From Balneola vulgaris DSM 17893 (lineage in GTDB: Bacteria; Bacteroidota; Rhodothermia; Balneolales; Balneolaceae): a stretch of DNA of 64,000 nucleotides. Where the stretch lies: contig NZ_AQXH01000005.1 in the NCBI RefSeq assembly GCF_000375465.1, forward strand, positions 62,001 through 126,000, written 5' to 3'. Positions 28,302 through 38,217 of the stretch are shown piece after piece. Made by a program: the position numbers and the translations under genes. Under the pieces are notes generated by a model that saw only the letters and a list, made by a program, of their open reading frames with translations, did not search any database and was not told the origin of the DNA. The first letter of the stretch is position 1, and each line of letters begins with the position of its first letter.

Positions 28302-28541
28302 TCACCCTTCAATACTCACGGGATCGTTACCCGGAGCGATGGTGTTTTTCTCTCTAATTTCACCATTCAGTCCTTTAATACTAATTTCGCCACCGCCTTG
28401 GTTTTGCAGCATTTCTTTGGCTGCCTCATAGGCTTCTTCTTGGGTATCGTGAAGGGTGCTTGCGCGACCTGCTTCATGCTTTTCGTTTACCCACTTTCCT
28501 TCTTCATTCTTATAAATTGTTCTGTCTTGTGGCTTACTCAT
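28302..28541 (-). CDS. DUF2188 small protein
   Basis: 79 residues, soluble. The pattern WVNEKHEAGRASTLHDTQEE followed by AYEAAKEM is that of DUF2188, a small beta-beta-alpha unit of unknown function found once or in tandem. It has its own terminator and is likely a single-gene unit. The C-terminus is rich in polar residues. Confidence 0.8.
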   Translation of the reverse strand: MSKPQDRTIYKNEEGKWVNEKHEAGRASTLHDTQEEAYEAAKEMLQNQGGGEISIKGLNGEIREKNTIAPGNDPVSIEG

Positions 28542-28654
28542 AATCTATGTCTCTCTGTTTTAGTTATCGTTGTTACTTCTACCTATTGGAAGGGCGTTTG
28601 ATGGGCTATTGTTTCATATTCTATGATTCAACGATTTATAGGCACTTTAACCCA

Positions 28655-28689
28655 TAAAAAAAGCCCCGATGCGAATGCACCGAGGCTTT
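28655..28689 (-). terminator. Terminator after dnaK
   Basis: On the minus strand AAGCCTCGGTGC pairs with GCATCGGGGCTT around a 4-nt loop, followed by seven T. It begins 28 bp behind the dnaK stop codon. Confidence 0.92.
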
Positions 28690-28716
28690 GAATTTCTAAC
28701 GATTACCGAAAGAATC

Positions 28717-30651
28717 TTACTTCTTTTCGTCTTCGTCGTCTACAACTTCGTAGTCTGCATCAACGGCTTCTTCTTTTTCTGAAGATGCATCTTCGGAAGA
28801 TGCTTGTTCGCCACCCGTTGCATCAGCGCCTTCAGCGCCGCCTTCTTGTTGTGTAGCTGCATAAATCTCTTGAGATGCTGCCGACCATGCCGCGTTAACC
28901 GCTTCCATAGCTGAATCAATCTCTTCTAAGTTTTCTGATTTATGTGCTTCTTCAAGTTTGCTTACTGCGTCTTCGATAGCGGTTTTGTTGCCATCAGAAA
29001 TTTTGTCGCCGTATTCTTCTAGCTGCTTCTTAGTAGAGAAAATCAGACCATCTGCTTGGTTCATTTTTTCTACTTTCTCACGAAGTATCTTGTCTTCTTC
29101 TTCGTGCTCTTTGGCAGCATTTTTCATCTTTTCGATTTCCTCATCGCTTAATCCTGATGAAGACTCGATACGAATACTTTGCTCTTTGCCTGTTCCTTTG
29201 TCTTTCGCAGTAATGTTTAGAACACCGTTAGCATCTAAGTCGAAAGTTACTTCGATTTGAGGCATGCCTCTTGGTGCTGGTGGGATACCGTCTAAGTGGA
29301 AACGCCCTAAAGTTCTGTTACTAGCAGCTTGCGCTCTCTCCCCTTGAAGTACATGAATCTCTACACTGCTTTGGTTGTCGGCAGCCGTTGAGAATACTTG
29401 CGACTTACTAGTTGGGATTGTGCTGTTAGATTCGATAAGTGGAGTCATTACACCACCTAAAGTTTCAATACCTAGTGTAAGTGGAGTTACATCAAGTAAT
29501 ACTACGTCTTCAACATCACCTGAAAGAACACCACCTTGAATAGCAGCACCAACGGCAACTACTTCATCAGGGTTAACGCCTTTGCTTGGGTCTTTGCCGA
29601 AGAACTCTTTTACTGCTTCCTGAATTCTTGGAATACGAGTTGAACCACCTACTAAAATAACTTGGTCGATATCGCTCTTGCTTAGGCCAGCATCTTTCAA
29701 CGCTTTCTCGCATGGAGTGATTGAACGCTTCACTAAGTCGTCAACTAATTGCTCAAACTTAGCACGGCTTAAATCTACATTTAAGTGCTTAGGGCCGTCC
29801 TGCGTAGCAGTTACGAATGGTAAGTTCACATTTGTTTTTTGTGAACTAGAAAGCTCAATTTTAGCTTTCTCAGCAGCATCCTTTAAACGCTGCATCGCCA
29901 TTGGGTCTTTGCGAAGGTCAATCCCTTCGTCTTTCTTAAACTCTTCGGCTAGGAAATCGATAATGCGAGAGTCGAAGTCATCACCACCAAGGTGCGTATC
30001 ACCGTTTGTAGATTTCACTTCAAATACGCCATCACCTAGATCTAGAATTGAAACGTCGAATGTACCACCACCAAGGTCATACACCACGATAGTTTGGTCG
30101 GTTTCTTTCTTATCTAGTCCGTATGCCAATGCCGCAGCAGTTGGCTCGTTGATAATTCTTTTTACTTCAAGGCCCGCGATTTTACCCGCTTCTTGAGTTG
30201 CTTTACGCTGAGCATCGTTGAAGTAAGCAGGAACTGTGATTACAGCTTCGGTTACTTTTTCGCCAATGTACTCTTCAGCGGTCTGCTTCATTTTCTGCAG
30301 TACCATTGCTGAGATCTCTTGAGGAGCATACTTACGATCATCAATCTCTACACGTGCAGTATTGTCATCTCCTTTTACCACTTTGTAAGCTACCTGCCCA
30401 GCTTCTTCATTCACCTCATTGAACATACGTCCCATGAAACGCTTTACGGAAGCTACCGTTTTGTCAGGGTTGGTAATAGCTTGACGCTTAGCAGGAGCAC
30501 CTACCAATCGTTCGCCATCTTTAGAGAATGCCACAACCGACGGTGTTGTACGCCCGCCTTCAGCATTTTGAATTACAACTGGCTCATTGCCTTCCATTAC
30601 GGCAACGCACGAGTTAGTTGTTCCTAAGTCAATTCCTATGATTTTTCCCAT
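28717..30651 (-). CDS. dnaK: Hsp70 chaperone DnaK
   Basis: ATP-dependent protein-folding chaperone. The 644-residue protein has the actin-like ATPase domain ([13 protein letters not shown] at the N-terminus, [35 protein letters not shown]), the conserved linker [10 protein letters not shown] and the substrate domain, then a long Glu/Ala/Gly-rich tail ending DDEDEKK. It lies 92 bp behind hsp20, so the two may form a heat-shock operon; grpE and dnaJ are not next to it. No CIRCE element is seen. Confidence 0.97.
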   Translation of the reverse strand: MGKIIGIDLGTTNSCVAVMEGNEPVVIQNAEGGRTTPSVVAFSKDGERLVGAPAKRQAITNPDKTVASVKRFMGRMFNEVNEEAGQVAYKVVKGDDNTARVEIDDRKYAPQEISAMVLQKMKQTAEEYIGEKVTEAVITVPAYFNDAQRKATQEAGKIAGLEVKRIINEPTAAALAYGLDKKETDQTIVVYDLGGGTFDVSILDLGDGVFEVKSTNGDTHLGGDDFDSRIIDFLAEEFKKDEGIDLRKDPMAMQRLKDAAEKAKIELSSSQKTNVNLPFVTATQDGPKHLNVDLSRAKFEQLVDDLVKRSITPCEKALKDAGLSKSDIDQVILVGGSTRIPRIQEAVKEFFGKDPSKGVNPDEVVAVGAAIQGGVLSGDVEDVVLLDVTPLTLGIETLGGVMTPLIESNSTIPTSKSQVFSTAADNQSSVEIHVLQGERAQAASNRTLGRFHLDGIPPAPRGMPQIEVTFDLDANGVLNITAKDKGTGKEQSIRIESSSGLSDEEIEKMKNAAKEHEEEDKILREKVEKMNQADGLIFSTKKQLEEYGDKISDGNKTAIEDAVSKLEEAHKSENLEEIDSAMEAVNAAWSAASQEIYAATQQEGGAEGADATGGEQASSEDASSEKEEAVDADYEVVDDEDEKK

Positions 30652-30743
30652 TGGTCTAAAATCTGATTTTGATTTTTTGCGCTCCTGATATTCACAGGCT
30701 CACAAAATTATTTATTGTTTATTTATATGATATTCGTTGAAGG

Positions 30744-31187
30744 TCACTTAACCGGGATCGATTGAGAGTTTTTCAAATTCTCTGATTTTGGCATACTCAC
30801 CGTTAACACTCCGTTTCTAAAACTCGCATTTACTTCTGCTTTGTTTACATTTTCAGGCAGTGCAAACGAACGTGCAAAAGCGCCTCTTCGGCGTTCTTGG
30901 CGTTTAAATTCTTCGCCTTCACTCAGAACTATTTCTCGTTCACCCTTCACTGTAAGCACATTATCCTTTAAAGAAATACCTATCTCTTTTTTGGATAATC
31001 CTGGGAGGTCGATCAAAATTTTAAATTCTGCTTCGCTTTCCACGATATCGCAATCGGGTGCAAAGTCTTTGTCTTCATTTGTAAGCGGAACCACCTTCTC
31101 CACAAATTGCTGAATATCTTTACCCAGCTTGGATAAATGCTTCTCTACTTCAATTCCAAATTCTGTAAAATCTCCCATGATGCTCAC
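30744..31187 (-). CDS. Hsp20/alpha-crystallin family small heat-shock protein
   Basis: 147 residues. ATP-independent holdase that binds unfolding proteins. The alpha-crystallin domain runs from about residue 50 to 135 (EFKILIDLPGLSKKEIGISL, VLTVKGERE) and ends with the conserved SFRNGVLTVSMPK. It has a short N-terminal arm and a C-terminal IPV anchor motif. It is immediately upstream of dnaK on the same strand. Confidence 0.92.
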   Translation of the reverse strand: MSIMGDFTEFGIEVEKHLSKLGKDIQQFVEKVVPLTNEDKDFAPDCDIVESEAEFKILIDLPGLSKKEIGISLKDNVLTVKGEREIVLSEGEEFKRQERRRGAFARSFALPENVNKAEVNASFRNGVLTVSMPKSENLKNSQSIPVK

Positions 31188-31340
31188 CTCGTGTGGTTAA
31201 ATTCATGAAGGGTAAAGCAAGCACAATGCCAAGATGTAGAGTAAAATATCAAACTGACGTATTGACGTAAGAAATGTCAGGGCTTGCTGGGGAAGCGTTC
31301 AAGCCTTTGGTCTTTAAATAGCTCGTTGAATGGACTTGGC

Positions 31341-32624
31341 TTAGCTCAGTACTTCGAGGTGCTCCCAAAAGTTTGGATATGATACGGCCGCACATTCGGC
31401 ATCTAGAATGGTGGAAGGTGATTCCCCTTTTAATGCCAATACCGCCGATGCCATGGCGATTCTATGGTCGTGGAAGCTTTTGAAGGTGGCGCCTTCAAAC
31501 GTGAAATCAGGGTTCCCGTATATCTCGAGACCGTCTTCCATCTCTTTGAAGTTAGCACCTATACTTCGAAGCATCTCAGCTATGGCCATGATACGATCGG
31601 TTTCTTTATGGCGAAGCTCTTCAGCACCTGATATCACCGAAACCCCTTCTGCAAAAACCATAGCTACCGCGAGTATAGGTAGCTCGTCGATACAGTTTGG
31701 CATCATATTTCGAGGCACATTAATAGCCCTTAGGTCGCTTGTCCTTACCACGATATCGGCCACGGGCTCAGCTCCTTCGGTGCGTTCATTTTCAAGCACG
31801 AAACTAGCCCCCATCTGTTGTAACAAATGTAGAAGGGCATTGCGAGTAGGGTTCATCCCTGTATTCTCGAGTCTAATTTCTGATTGGGGTAATAAACACC
31901 CCGCGACCATCCAAAATGCTGCAGCCGAAAAATCGCCAGGAATGGTATAATTTTGATTTGGTATCTGATCTTCACGAGAAGCGTGGATAATACGTTTATC
32001 CCCTTCTTCCTCAATCTTCAACCTCAGGAGTCGTTCTGTGTGATCTCGACTCGGAATGGATTCAATTACCCGTGTGGGTGTTTCCCCAAAAAGCCCAGCC
32101 AGTAACATACACGATTTCAACTGTGCGCTTGGGATGGGCAACTCAAAATTCATTGGTTTAAGCGGATCTAATCGGCTAATCATCAATGGAGCATAAGCAC
32201 TATTTCGGGCAAGTATATGGGCACCCATTTGCTCCAAGGGCTCTATGATTCGTGTCATAGTGCGTGAGGTCAGGGAGGAATCGCCACATAAACGCGCCGT
32301 GACTCCAGCACCTGTAATCACTCCTGAGAGCAATCTCATCGCCGTTCCTGAGTTCCCACAATCAAGGTCATCGTCAGGAGCTTGTATGCCATTTCGGCCA
32401 GTGCCTTCAATAAAAAGCACTCCACCATCTTCTGTTACTTTAGCACCTAAGTCTTGAATGCATCGGAGCGTACTTTGGGGGTCTTCCGCCGGAGAATAGT
32501 TCTTTACTTCTGAAACCCCATCATGCAATAAGGAAAAAATTGCAGCACGTTGAGAAATTGATTTATCCGCGGGTGGCTCAATACTTCCGTTTAACGAAAG
32601 TACAGGTTCAAGCTTCTTATCCAT
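31341..32624 (-). CDS. aroA: 3-phosphoshikimate 1-carboxyvinyltransferase (EPSP synthase)
   Basis: Sixth step of the shikimate pathway. The 427-residue protein shows PADKSISQRAAI (catalytic lysine), the LDCGNSGTAMRLL PEP-binding motif, SRDHTERLL, a DELPILAVAM stretch with the catalytic aspartate and the C-terminal SFHDHRIAMA. It is the last gene of a six-gene minus-strand operon (40332 to 31341), 3 bp behind the TPR protein; no other aro genes are near. Confidence 0.96.
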   Translation of the reverse strand: MDKKLEPVLSLNGSIEPPADKSISQRAAIFSLLHDGVSEVKNYSPAEDPQSTLRCIQDLGAKVTEDGGVLFIEGTGRNGIQAPDDDLDCGNSGTAMRLLSGVITGAGVTARLCGDSSLTSRTMTRIIEPLEQMGAHILARNSAYAPLMISRLDPLKPMNFELPIPSAQLKSCMLLAGLFGETPTRVIESIPSRDHTERLLRLKIEEEGDKRIIHASREDQIPNQNYTIPGDFSAAAFWMVAGCLLPQSEIRLENTGMNPTRNALLHLLQQMGASFVLENERTEGAEPVADIVVRTSDLRAINVPRNMMPNCIDELPILAVAMVFAEGVSVISGAEELRHKETDRIMAIAEMLRSIGANFKEMEDGLEIYGNPDFTFEGATFKSFHDHRIAMASAVLALKGESPSTILDAECAAVSYPNFWEHLEVLS

Positions 32625-32627
32625 GAA

Positions 32628-35618
32628 CTAGTCCTCGGTGCGATCTAAAAGTAACTGCGCTTTTTCAGCACCTTCTGTATCAGGGTAAGTTTCAACAATC
32701 CCTTTTAAGATCTCTAAAGCCTCCGCTCTATTACCCAGTAAAATATGACTTTCAGCCGAGTGATAAAGTGATCGAGATACCCAAGTTTCAAAGGCTTCGA
32801 ATAGCACCCTAACTTTGGAATACTCTTCTATAGCTTGCTCGAAGTTCTCTTGTTCTTGCTGAATCTGTCCTAAATAGAACTGAGCTTCAGCCCCACTAAC
32901 AGTCGTATTTTGATCGGCAATCGGACGTAGTAACTGCGTGGCTTCGTCGTATCTCTTTTCAGCCAGTGCCACTCTTCCTAAACCTACATTGGCCGCGGCA
33001 TTTGCAGGATTGATTTGCAGGGCATTTTCAAATTCTGATTTGGCTTTACCTAAATCGCCGCCTTCTAGACTAGCCGTACCCATACCTACATAAGCCTCTT
33101 GGCTGTATCGAGTACCACGCTCTAGCAGCAGTGCAAAGTATTGATGGGAAGCCTCGAACTCTCCTTTCTGGCGGTATAAGTTCCCCAAGGTAATAAGCGC
33201 CGATGGTGCCTGATCATCCGTAGGGTATTCATCTACAATCGTTTGGTATGCATTAATGGCTTGGTCAATTTGCCCCGTTTGTTGATAGGCATCTCCAAGA
33301 TTCGTGTAAGCATCCGCTATAAGGTTATCCGAATTCGTGATTCGTAAATACTGCCTGAATTCTTTAATAGCGGCTTCGTAATCTCCAGATTGATACACGT
33401 TTTCAGCCTGGCGGTACCGCAACCTATCGGCCGTGCTACTACTCGGGTTGTTGCTTAAGAAGTCTTCCAATACCGCAGAGCTGCTATCCACCCCTGTAGA
33501 GGATAATTGCGAGAACTGAATACCGTTCACCGCATCAATGATGTAGCTACTTTTTGGGTACTTGCTCAACACTTGCTTATAGGCTTCAATAGCTCGGTCA
33601 TATTCTCCCGCATTGTAGTACGAGTCACCGATGTTGTACTGCGATCGTGCGGCCCATTCCGTACCCGGATACTTATTGATTACCGTCTGGAATTCCTCAA
33701 TCGCTTGAGAATAATTATCCGTATTTAAATAGATGTAGGCTACGTTGTACTGCGCTTGTTCTCTTAATCGACTGAATGGATAAATGCGAAGCACTCTTCT
33801 GAAAGTTGAAACAGCCTCAAAAGTACGCCCTGAACGGTAGTAACTATTGGCTACCTGGAACATCGCGTAGTCGCCACCCGGATCAGCGCCGATGGCTTTG
33901 TTATAGAATCGAATAGCATTTCGATAATCGCCTAATGCATAATATGAATCCCCGATTCGTAACTGGGTATCGGTATCATATGGGAATAAAGCGATGGGTG
34001 GAGGATTATAATCATTCAAAAAGGCTTCAAGTGGACCTACCGCTTTCTCATAGTCACCACTCACAAAATAGCTCCAACCTAAGGAGTATCGAGCCGCTCC
34101 AATCAACTCATGATTTGGGTAATTCTTTATAAAGATTGAAAACCGTTGTGATGCCTCACTGTACTGCCCCATTTTATAGTAACTATCAGCACTCCAGAAT
34201 AGTGACTCGGTACCGATATCAGACTTCGGCGTTTCGGCATATACCGATTCAAAAATAGGCTGAGCCTGTTCATAAGCTTGGTTTCTATACAATATCCATG
34301 CCTTCTGAAAACGTGCTTGTCGGCGTAAATTAGGATCGATATCCGCTACTTTTTCAGCTTCTTCAAACGCTTGACTTGCGCGGGTATACTCATTGTTTGC
34401 AAAATAAGCCTCCCCAAGAAATGCATACACTTTTCCGGGGTTATCAAGGTTTTTTACATTCCGAATCAGCGTTAATAAAGTTTCAATGGCTTCTCCGTAC
34501 TGTCCAAATTCAAATGATGACACCGCCCATTCGTAGTAGGCATGTTCCACCCATAAACCAGTGGTATAGCGGTCGCCAAATTCGCGGAATGATTTCAGAG
34601 AGTTCTCGTATTGTCCGCCTAGCTTTTCATTGATAGCTTTATAGTAAAGGGCTTTTCGTGCAATTTCATCATCCCCTTCTGTAGCTTTGGCAAAGGAGTC
34701 GGCCGCCCAATGATAAATCTTCTGCTTGTGGTACAACCAACCTAAACCGTAATGGGCATTACGTTCCTTGGGTGTGCCTTTGGTCATATTCAAATACTGT
34801 AAATATGATTTCGAGGCCTCTTTGTAATCGCCAAGGAAATTGTAACTCTCTGCGGTAAGGAAAACGGCCTTTTCTTTTGATTCCTCATCCAAATAGAACA
34901 TGGCATTTCTGAGTGCTTCAATTGCTTCCTCATATCTACCCTGCTGATAATAGGATTCACCCAAAGCTGTACCAACACGACGTGTAATTGGTGCATTCGG
35001 GTATCGCTCTTTCAACACTTCAAAACCCACCGATGCCGAATCGAATTTGTTATCGGTCAGGTATAATCTACCTCTGGCATATAAGGCCTTCGGTGCCCAA
35101 TCACTATTGGGGTAGGTATCGGCAAGATCCATAAAAAAGCTTCTTGCGGCATGATGGTCTTTCTTTTCAGCGGCAGCTTCAGCTACCCAATACTGTGTTT
35201 CAGCGGCGGTGGTATTGCTGATGTTTAAAGTCTCTAGTGATCGCTGGTAAAACTCAATCGCTTCATCATATTGTCCCATCGATTCATAACGATGGCCCAA
35301 ATCTTTAAATAGGGTCTTCGCGAGCTCATGCTTAGGGTAGCTTCTAATAAAATTATGATAGTAATACTCGATGCGGGCTGAATCGGAGCTGGCTTTGGAA
35401 CGCGCTAAGTAAAAGTCGACAAAAGGAGTTAGCTCCGGATTTGTGTTAACTTCTTTGAAGGAATTCAGCGTTAATACAGCTTCTTCAAAATACCCTTCGT
35501 TGTAGAGTTCTATTCCTGTTTGGTATGATTCGGCTCGGGCTGACTGTAGGTACTGAGCGTTTAAATCGAAGGTTAAAATGCAGGTAAAGAGTAAACAGCT
35601 TAAAACAATGAAGCGCAT
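32628..35618 (-). CDS. Very long tetratricopeptide-repeat protein, exported
   Basis: 996 residues. A signal peptide (ending DLNAQ near residue 22) is followed by roughly 20-25 TPR-like units along nearly the whole length, for example GRYEEAIEALRNAM, YSQAIEEFQTVINKYP, YDRAIEAYKQVLSKYP and GQIDQAINAYQTIVDEYP. This resembles YbgF/BamD-like periplasmic TPR proteins, which act as protein-binding scaffolds. It has no catalytic domain. It is in an operon with CBS-ACT and HflX upstream (34 bp) and aroA 3 bp downstream; the link to aroA is probably positional. Confidence 0.88.
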   Translation of the reverse strand: MRFIVLSCLLFTCILTFDLNAQYLQSARAESYQTGIELYNEGYFEEAVLTLNSFKEVNTNPELTPFVDFYLARSKASSDSARIEYYYHNFIRSYPKHELAKTLFKDLGHRYESMGQYDEAIEFYQRSLETLNISNTTAAETQYWVAEAAAEKKDHHAARSFFMDLADTYPNSDWAPKALYARGRLYLTDNKFDSASVGFEVLKERYPNAPITRRVGTALGESYYQQGRYEEAIEALRNAMFYLDEESKEKAVFLTAESYNFLGDYKEASKSYLQYLNMTKGTPKERNAHYGLGWLYHKQKIYHWAADSFAKATEGDDEIARKALYYKAINEKLGGQYENSLKSFREFGDRYTTGLWVEHAYYEWAVSSFEFGQYGEAIETLLTLIRNVKNLDNPGKVYAFLGEAYFANNEYTRASQAFEEAEKVADIDPNLRRQARFQKAWILYRNQAYEQAQPIFESVYAETPKSDIGTESLFWSADSYYKMGQYSEASQRFSIFIKNYPNHELIGAARYSLGWSYFVSGDYEKAVGPLEAFLNDYNPPPIALFPYDTDTQLRIGDSYYALGDYRNAIRFYNKAIGADPGGDYAMFQVANSYYRSGRTFEAVSTFRRVLRIYPFSRLREQAQYNVAYIYLNTDNYSQAIEEFQTVINKYPGTEWAARSQYNIGDSYYNAGEYDRAIEAYKQVLSKYPKSSYIIDAVNGIQFSQLSSTGVDSSSAVLEDFLSNNPSSSTADRLRYRQAENVYQSGDYEAAIKEFRQYLRITNSDNLIADAYTNLGDAYQQTGQIDQAINAYQTIVDEYPTDDQAPSALITLGNLYRQKGEFEASHQYFALLLERGTRYSQEAYVGMGTASLEGGDLGKAKSEFENALQINPANAAANVGLGRVALAEKRYDEATQLLRPIADQNTTVSGAEAQFYLGQIQQEQENFEQAIEEYSKVRVLFEAFETWVSRSLYHSAESHILLGNRAEALEILKGIVETYPDTEGAEKAQLLLDRTED

Positions 35619-35652
35619 GTATCGCTGAGGTAATTTATTTAGAGTTTAAATC

Positions 35653-36318
35653 TTATATGTCAAGATAGCGAATAAGTTCGTCGGCTCTGTCAGAAAAATT
35701 ATGTTCTAAACTTTCGCTTTGTTCTTCCGAGAGTATAACATAACCAAAACGACGCAATGCAGCACTTACAACAGAGGAATCTTCTAAATTTAATTTTATT
35801 GATACTCGTATAGAGTTATGGCGTTCTGATGGCTGTTGCACCGCCACACCAAGTATCTTAGCTCCTTCTGTTTCGATGATGCGAACGATGTCTGAGAGCG
35901 TGTAATCCATTTGGCTCAGCTCTATAGTAATTACAGAGCCATAGGTAGCCAGGTTAAAAATATCACCCAGAGCGTTCAGCACTTCTCTTTTGCGCACCAA
36001 CCCAAGATATTTCATATTGCGGTCGGCAACGGGTAATACATACAACTCATGTGCTACCATCTGGCGAGTGGTCTCAAACAAATGCTGCGTACTGGGCACC
36101 CAGATGGGGTCACCCAATGGAAGTTCAGAGATCAGCGTAGATTCATCGAGTACTTCAGCCAGCGTCTCAATTTCAACCATCCCTTTTACTTCATCCTCGC
36201 TATTTACCACCACAAATTTATTAATGTGCAGTAAATCCAGCTTTGTGAGCGCTAATGATACAGTATCACTATCTCTAAGCGGTGCGATTTCGGTATTTAG
36301 GATTTCATGAACTAACAT
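35653..36318 (-). CDS. CBS-domain pair with C-terminal ACT-like domain
   Basis: 221 residues. Two CBS repeats occupy about residues 1-120 (LVHEILNTEIAPL start; then LPLGDPIWVPSTQHLFETTRQM and VLPVADRNMKYLGLVRKREVL). The part from about 130 to 205 (ITIELSQMDYTLSDIVRIIE, SIRVSIKLNL) looks like an ACT domain. CBS-ACT proteins bind adenine nucleotides or amino acids and usually act as sensors. The enzyme it regulates is not evident. It is 2 bp from hflX and 34 bp from the TPR gene. Confidence 0.85.
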   Translation of the reverse strand: MLVHEILNTEIAPLRDSDTVSLALTKLDLLHINKFVVVNSEDEVKGMVEIETLAEVLDESTLISELPLGDPIWVPSTQHLFETTRQMVAHELYVLPVADRNMKYLGLVRKREVLNALGDIFNLATYGSVITIELSQMDYTLSDIVRIIETEGAKILGVAVQQPSERHNSIRVSIKLNLEDSSVVSAALRRFGYVILSEEQSESLEHNFSDRADELIRYLDI

Positions 36319-36320
36319 AG

Positions 36321-37610
36321 CTAGATAACTTCCTCGTTAGAGCCTATAGTATTCAATAAATGCGATAATTGTTCAAAATCTTTATCGGCCATACTAAATG
36401 TTAATTCAACATTACTGCCTTCGAACTCTTCGCTGTCTACGGTAGCGTTCTCATGAATAAAAGCCACTGCTTTATATTTACTCATCGGAATCTGCAGGGT
36501 ATGATAAGAGTAATCGCTTTCGATCAGCTCCTCGATTTTCTCCTCCAACTCCCTTAAGCCAATACTTTGTTCAGCGGATACAAAAATCGCGTCAGGGTAT
36601 TCATCTCTCATCTCTGCGATTTGATCTGAAGTCATTTTATCCACTTTATTGAGCACCAGCACCGTTTTGGTATTCGTGGCATTAAGCTCCTCTAAAGTCG
36701 TATCCACCACTTCTTTGTACTCATGCGCCATTATCGATGAACCATCTACAACGTGGAGTAAGATATCCGCTTCGCGCACTTCATCAAGGGTAGATTTAAA
36801 ACTCTCGATTAGATTATGGGGCAGTTTTCGAATAAAACCTACTGTATCCGATAACAGAATAGAGTGATTTTCGAGATCCAACCGACGGACGGTAGAATCT
36901 AAAGTCGCAAATAAACGATCCTCAGCTAGTACATTGGTTGCGGTAAAGGCATTCATCAAGGTCGACTTTCCCGCATTGGTATAGCCCACTAATGAAACTC
37001 GATGCATTCCCTCGCGCCCTTTTCGTTGCGTGGTTCGCTGTTGATCTAATTTCTTCAGTTTGTCTTTGAGGGTGGCAATACGTTGGCCAATAATTCGTCT
37101 ATCGGTCTCAATCTGTGTTTCACCCGGACCTTTGGTTCCGATACCCCCTTTCTGCCTCGAAAGGTGAGTCCAATAACGTGTAAGTCTTGGTAGCAGATAC
37201 TGTAGCTGAGCGAGTTCCACTTGTGTTTTCGCCGCTGCTGTTTTCGCTCTGGAGGCAAAAATATCTAAAATGAGTGCGCTTCGATCTAAAATCTTTGCTT
37301 CTGTACCCGCTTCAATATTTCGGATTTGCGTTGGAGATAAGTCATCATCAAAAATGATGGTATCAATTTTCTTCTCTCCCTTAATTCGCTTGAGCTCCTG
37401 AATCTTACCCTTTCCTACATAAGTTGAAATATCTGGTTGGGTTTTATTCTGCAATACTTTTTCCACGGTGATACCACCTGCTGTATCTGCAAGCATAGCA
37501 AGCTCTTCAAGGTATTCTTCAGCCTGAAATTTCGTAACCTTTGGGCCATATAGGCCTACTAGCATCACTTTTTCTTGTTCTATGTCAGAGTTTTTGACGT
37601 CGTCTAGCAA
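36321..37610 (-). CDS. hflX: Ribosome-associated GTPase HflX
   Basis: GTPase that splits stalled or hibernating ribosomes. The 429-residue protein has the HflX N-terminal domain (VGLYGPKVTKF at 18-28), the glycine-rich linker GGIGTKGPGETQIETDRR (155-172), and G motifs: G1 GYTNAGKST (209-217), G3 DTVGFI, G4 LNKVDK and G5 VSAEQSIG. Length is typical. It sits in the middle of the aroA operon. Confidence 0.95.
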   Translation of the reverse strand: MLDDVKNSDIEQEKVMLVGLYGPKVTKFQAEEYLEELAMLADTAGGITVEKVLQNKTQPDISTYVGKGKIQELKRIKGEKKIDTIIFDDDLSPTQIRNIEAGTEAKILDRSALILDIFASRAKTAAAKTQVELAQLQYLLPRLTRYWTHLSRQKGGIGTKGPGETQIETDRRIIGQRIATLKDKLKKLDQQRTTQRKGREGMHRVSLVGYTNAGKSTLMNAFTATNVLAEDRLFATLDSTVRRLDLENHSILLSDTVGFIRKLPHNLIESFKSTLDEVREADILLHVVDGSSIMAHEYKEVVDTTLEELNATNTKTVLVLNKVDKMTSDQIAEMRDEYPDAIFVSAEQSIGLRELEEKIEELIESDYSYHTLQIPMSKYKAVAFIHENATVDSEEFEGSNVELTFSMADKDFEQLSHLLNTIGSNEEVI

Positions 37611-37626
37611 TGAGTCTCTTCTTTAA

Positions 37627-38211
37627 TTAGTCTTTATGTATTTGTTTTAGGTCGATATCGGGGATTTCACTTCCTTCAAAGCGGTTTTTCAACTTCAAAG
37701 ATACGATTTTTTCAAAGTCCTTTCGCTTGGAGTCGGGCACAAATAACTTCAATTGATTAAAGCCACGCACCAACGATTTATCCATATCTGAATAAGAGAA
37801 GGTGAATTCAACGCCTCCTTTTTCTTCGCGTTCCACTTGATCTAATATCTGAAACCATGGAATAGTTTGCGACGGCTCATTGATGTTTTTTACAATGCCG
37901 TAATCGGTGATGTAATGCTTTGAAGCCAAATAGCTAGCGATGAACCACATCAAACCAATCCATATATAACCGCCGAACACCATGTATCTACTAGAGCCTC
38001 CAGTGAAATAATTGAAAGCACCTAGCGCCGCAATGAGTATCAAAAACACCGTAGCAAACAGTGGATATCCAAAAAGCTTACCGGCCCTCCAACTCAAGCG
38101 CACCTTACGCAAACGAAACTTATTCAACACTGAATAACCCGCCATCATAGTAGACGCGATCGTAAACGACACGATAACTGCTTGGAAGAATATGGATAGA
38201 ATTTCTTTCAA
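37627..38211 (-). CDS. Small membrane protein with cytoplasmic PH-like tail
   Basis: 194 residues. Three hydrophobic segments are visible (about 5-28, 47-68 and 74-97). The C-terminal half (ITDYGIVKNINEPSQTIPWFQILD, then VEFTFSYSD and LKLFVPDSKRKDFEKIV) reads like the bacterial PH-like domains in which a residue-sensitive strand pattern follows the membrane part. I do not recognise a named family. It is 6 bp behind the BatA gene and 16 bp before hflX. Confidence 0.75.
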   Translation of the reverse strand: MKEILSIFFQAVIVSFTIASTMMAGYSVLNKFRLRKVRLSWRAGKLFGYPLFATVFLILIAALGAFNYFTGGSSRYMVFGGYIWIGLMWFIASYLASKHYITDYGIVKNINEPSQTIPWFQILDQVEREEKGGVEFTFSYSDMDKSLVRGFNQLKLFVPDSKRKDFEKIVSLKLKNRFEGSEIPDIDLKQIHKD

Positions 38212-38217
38212 TAGATT

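Noticed and set aside
30652-31340. CIRCE-type heat-shock operator near hsp20/dnaK
   Set aside because: No TTAGCACTC-N9-GAGTGCTAA-like inverted repeat is present in the gaps around hsp20 and dnaK.
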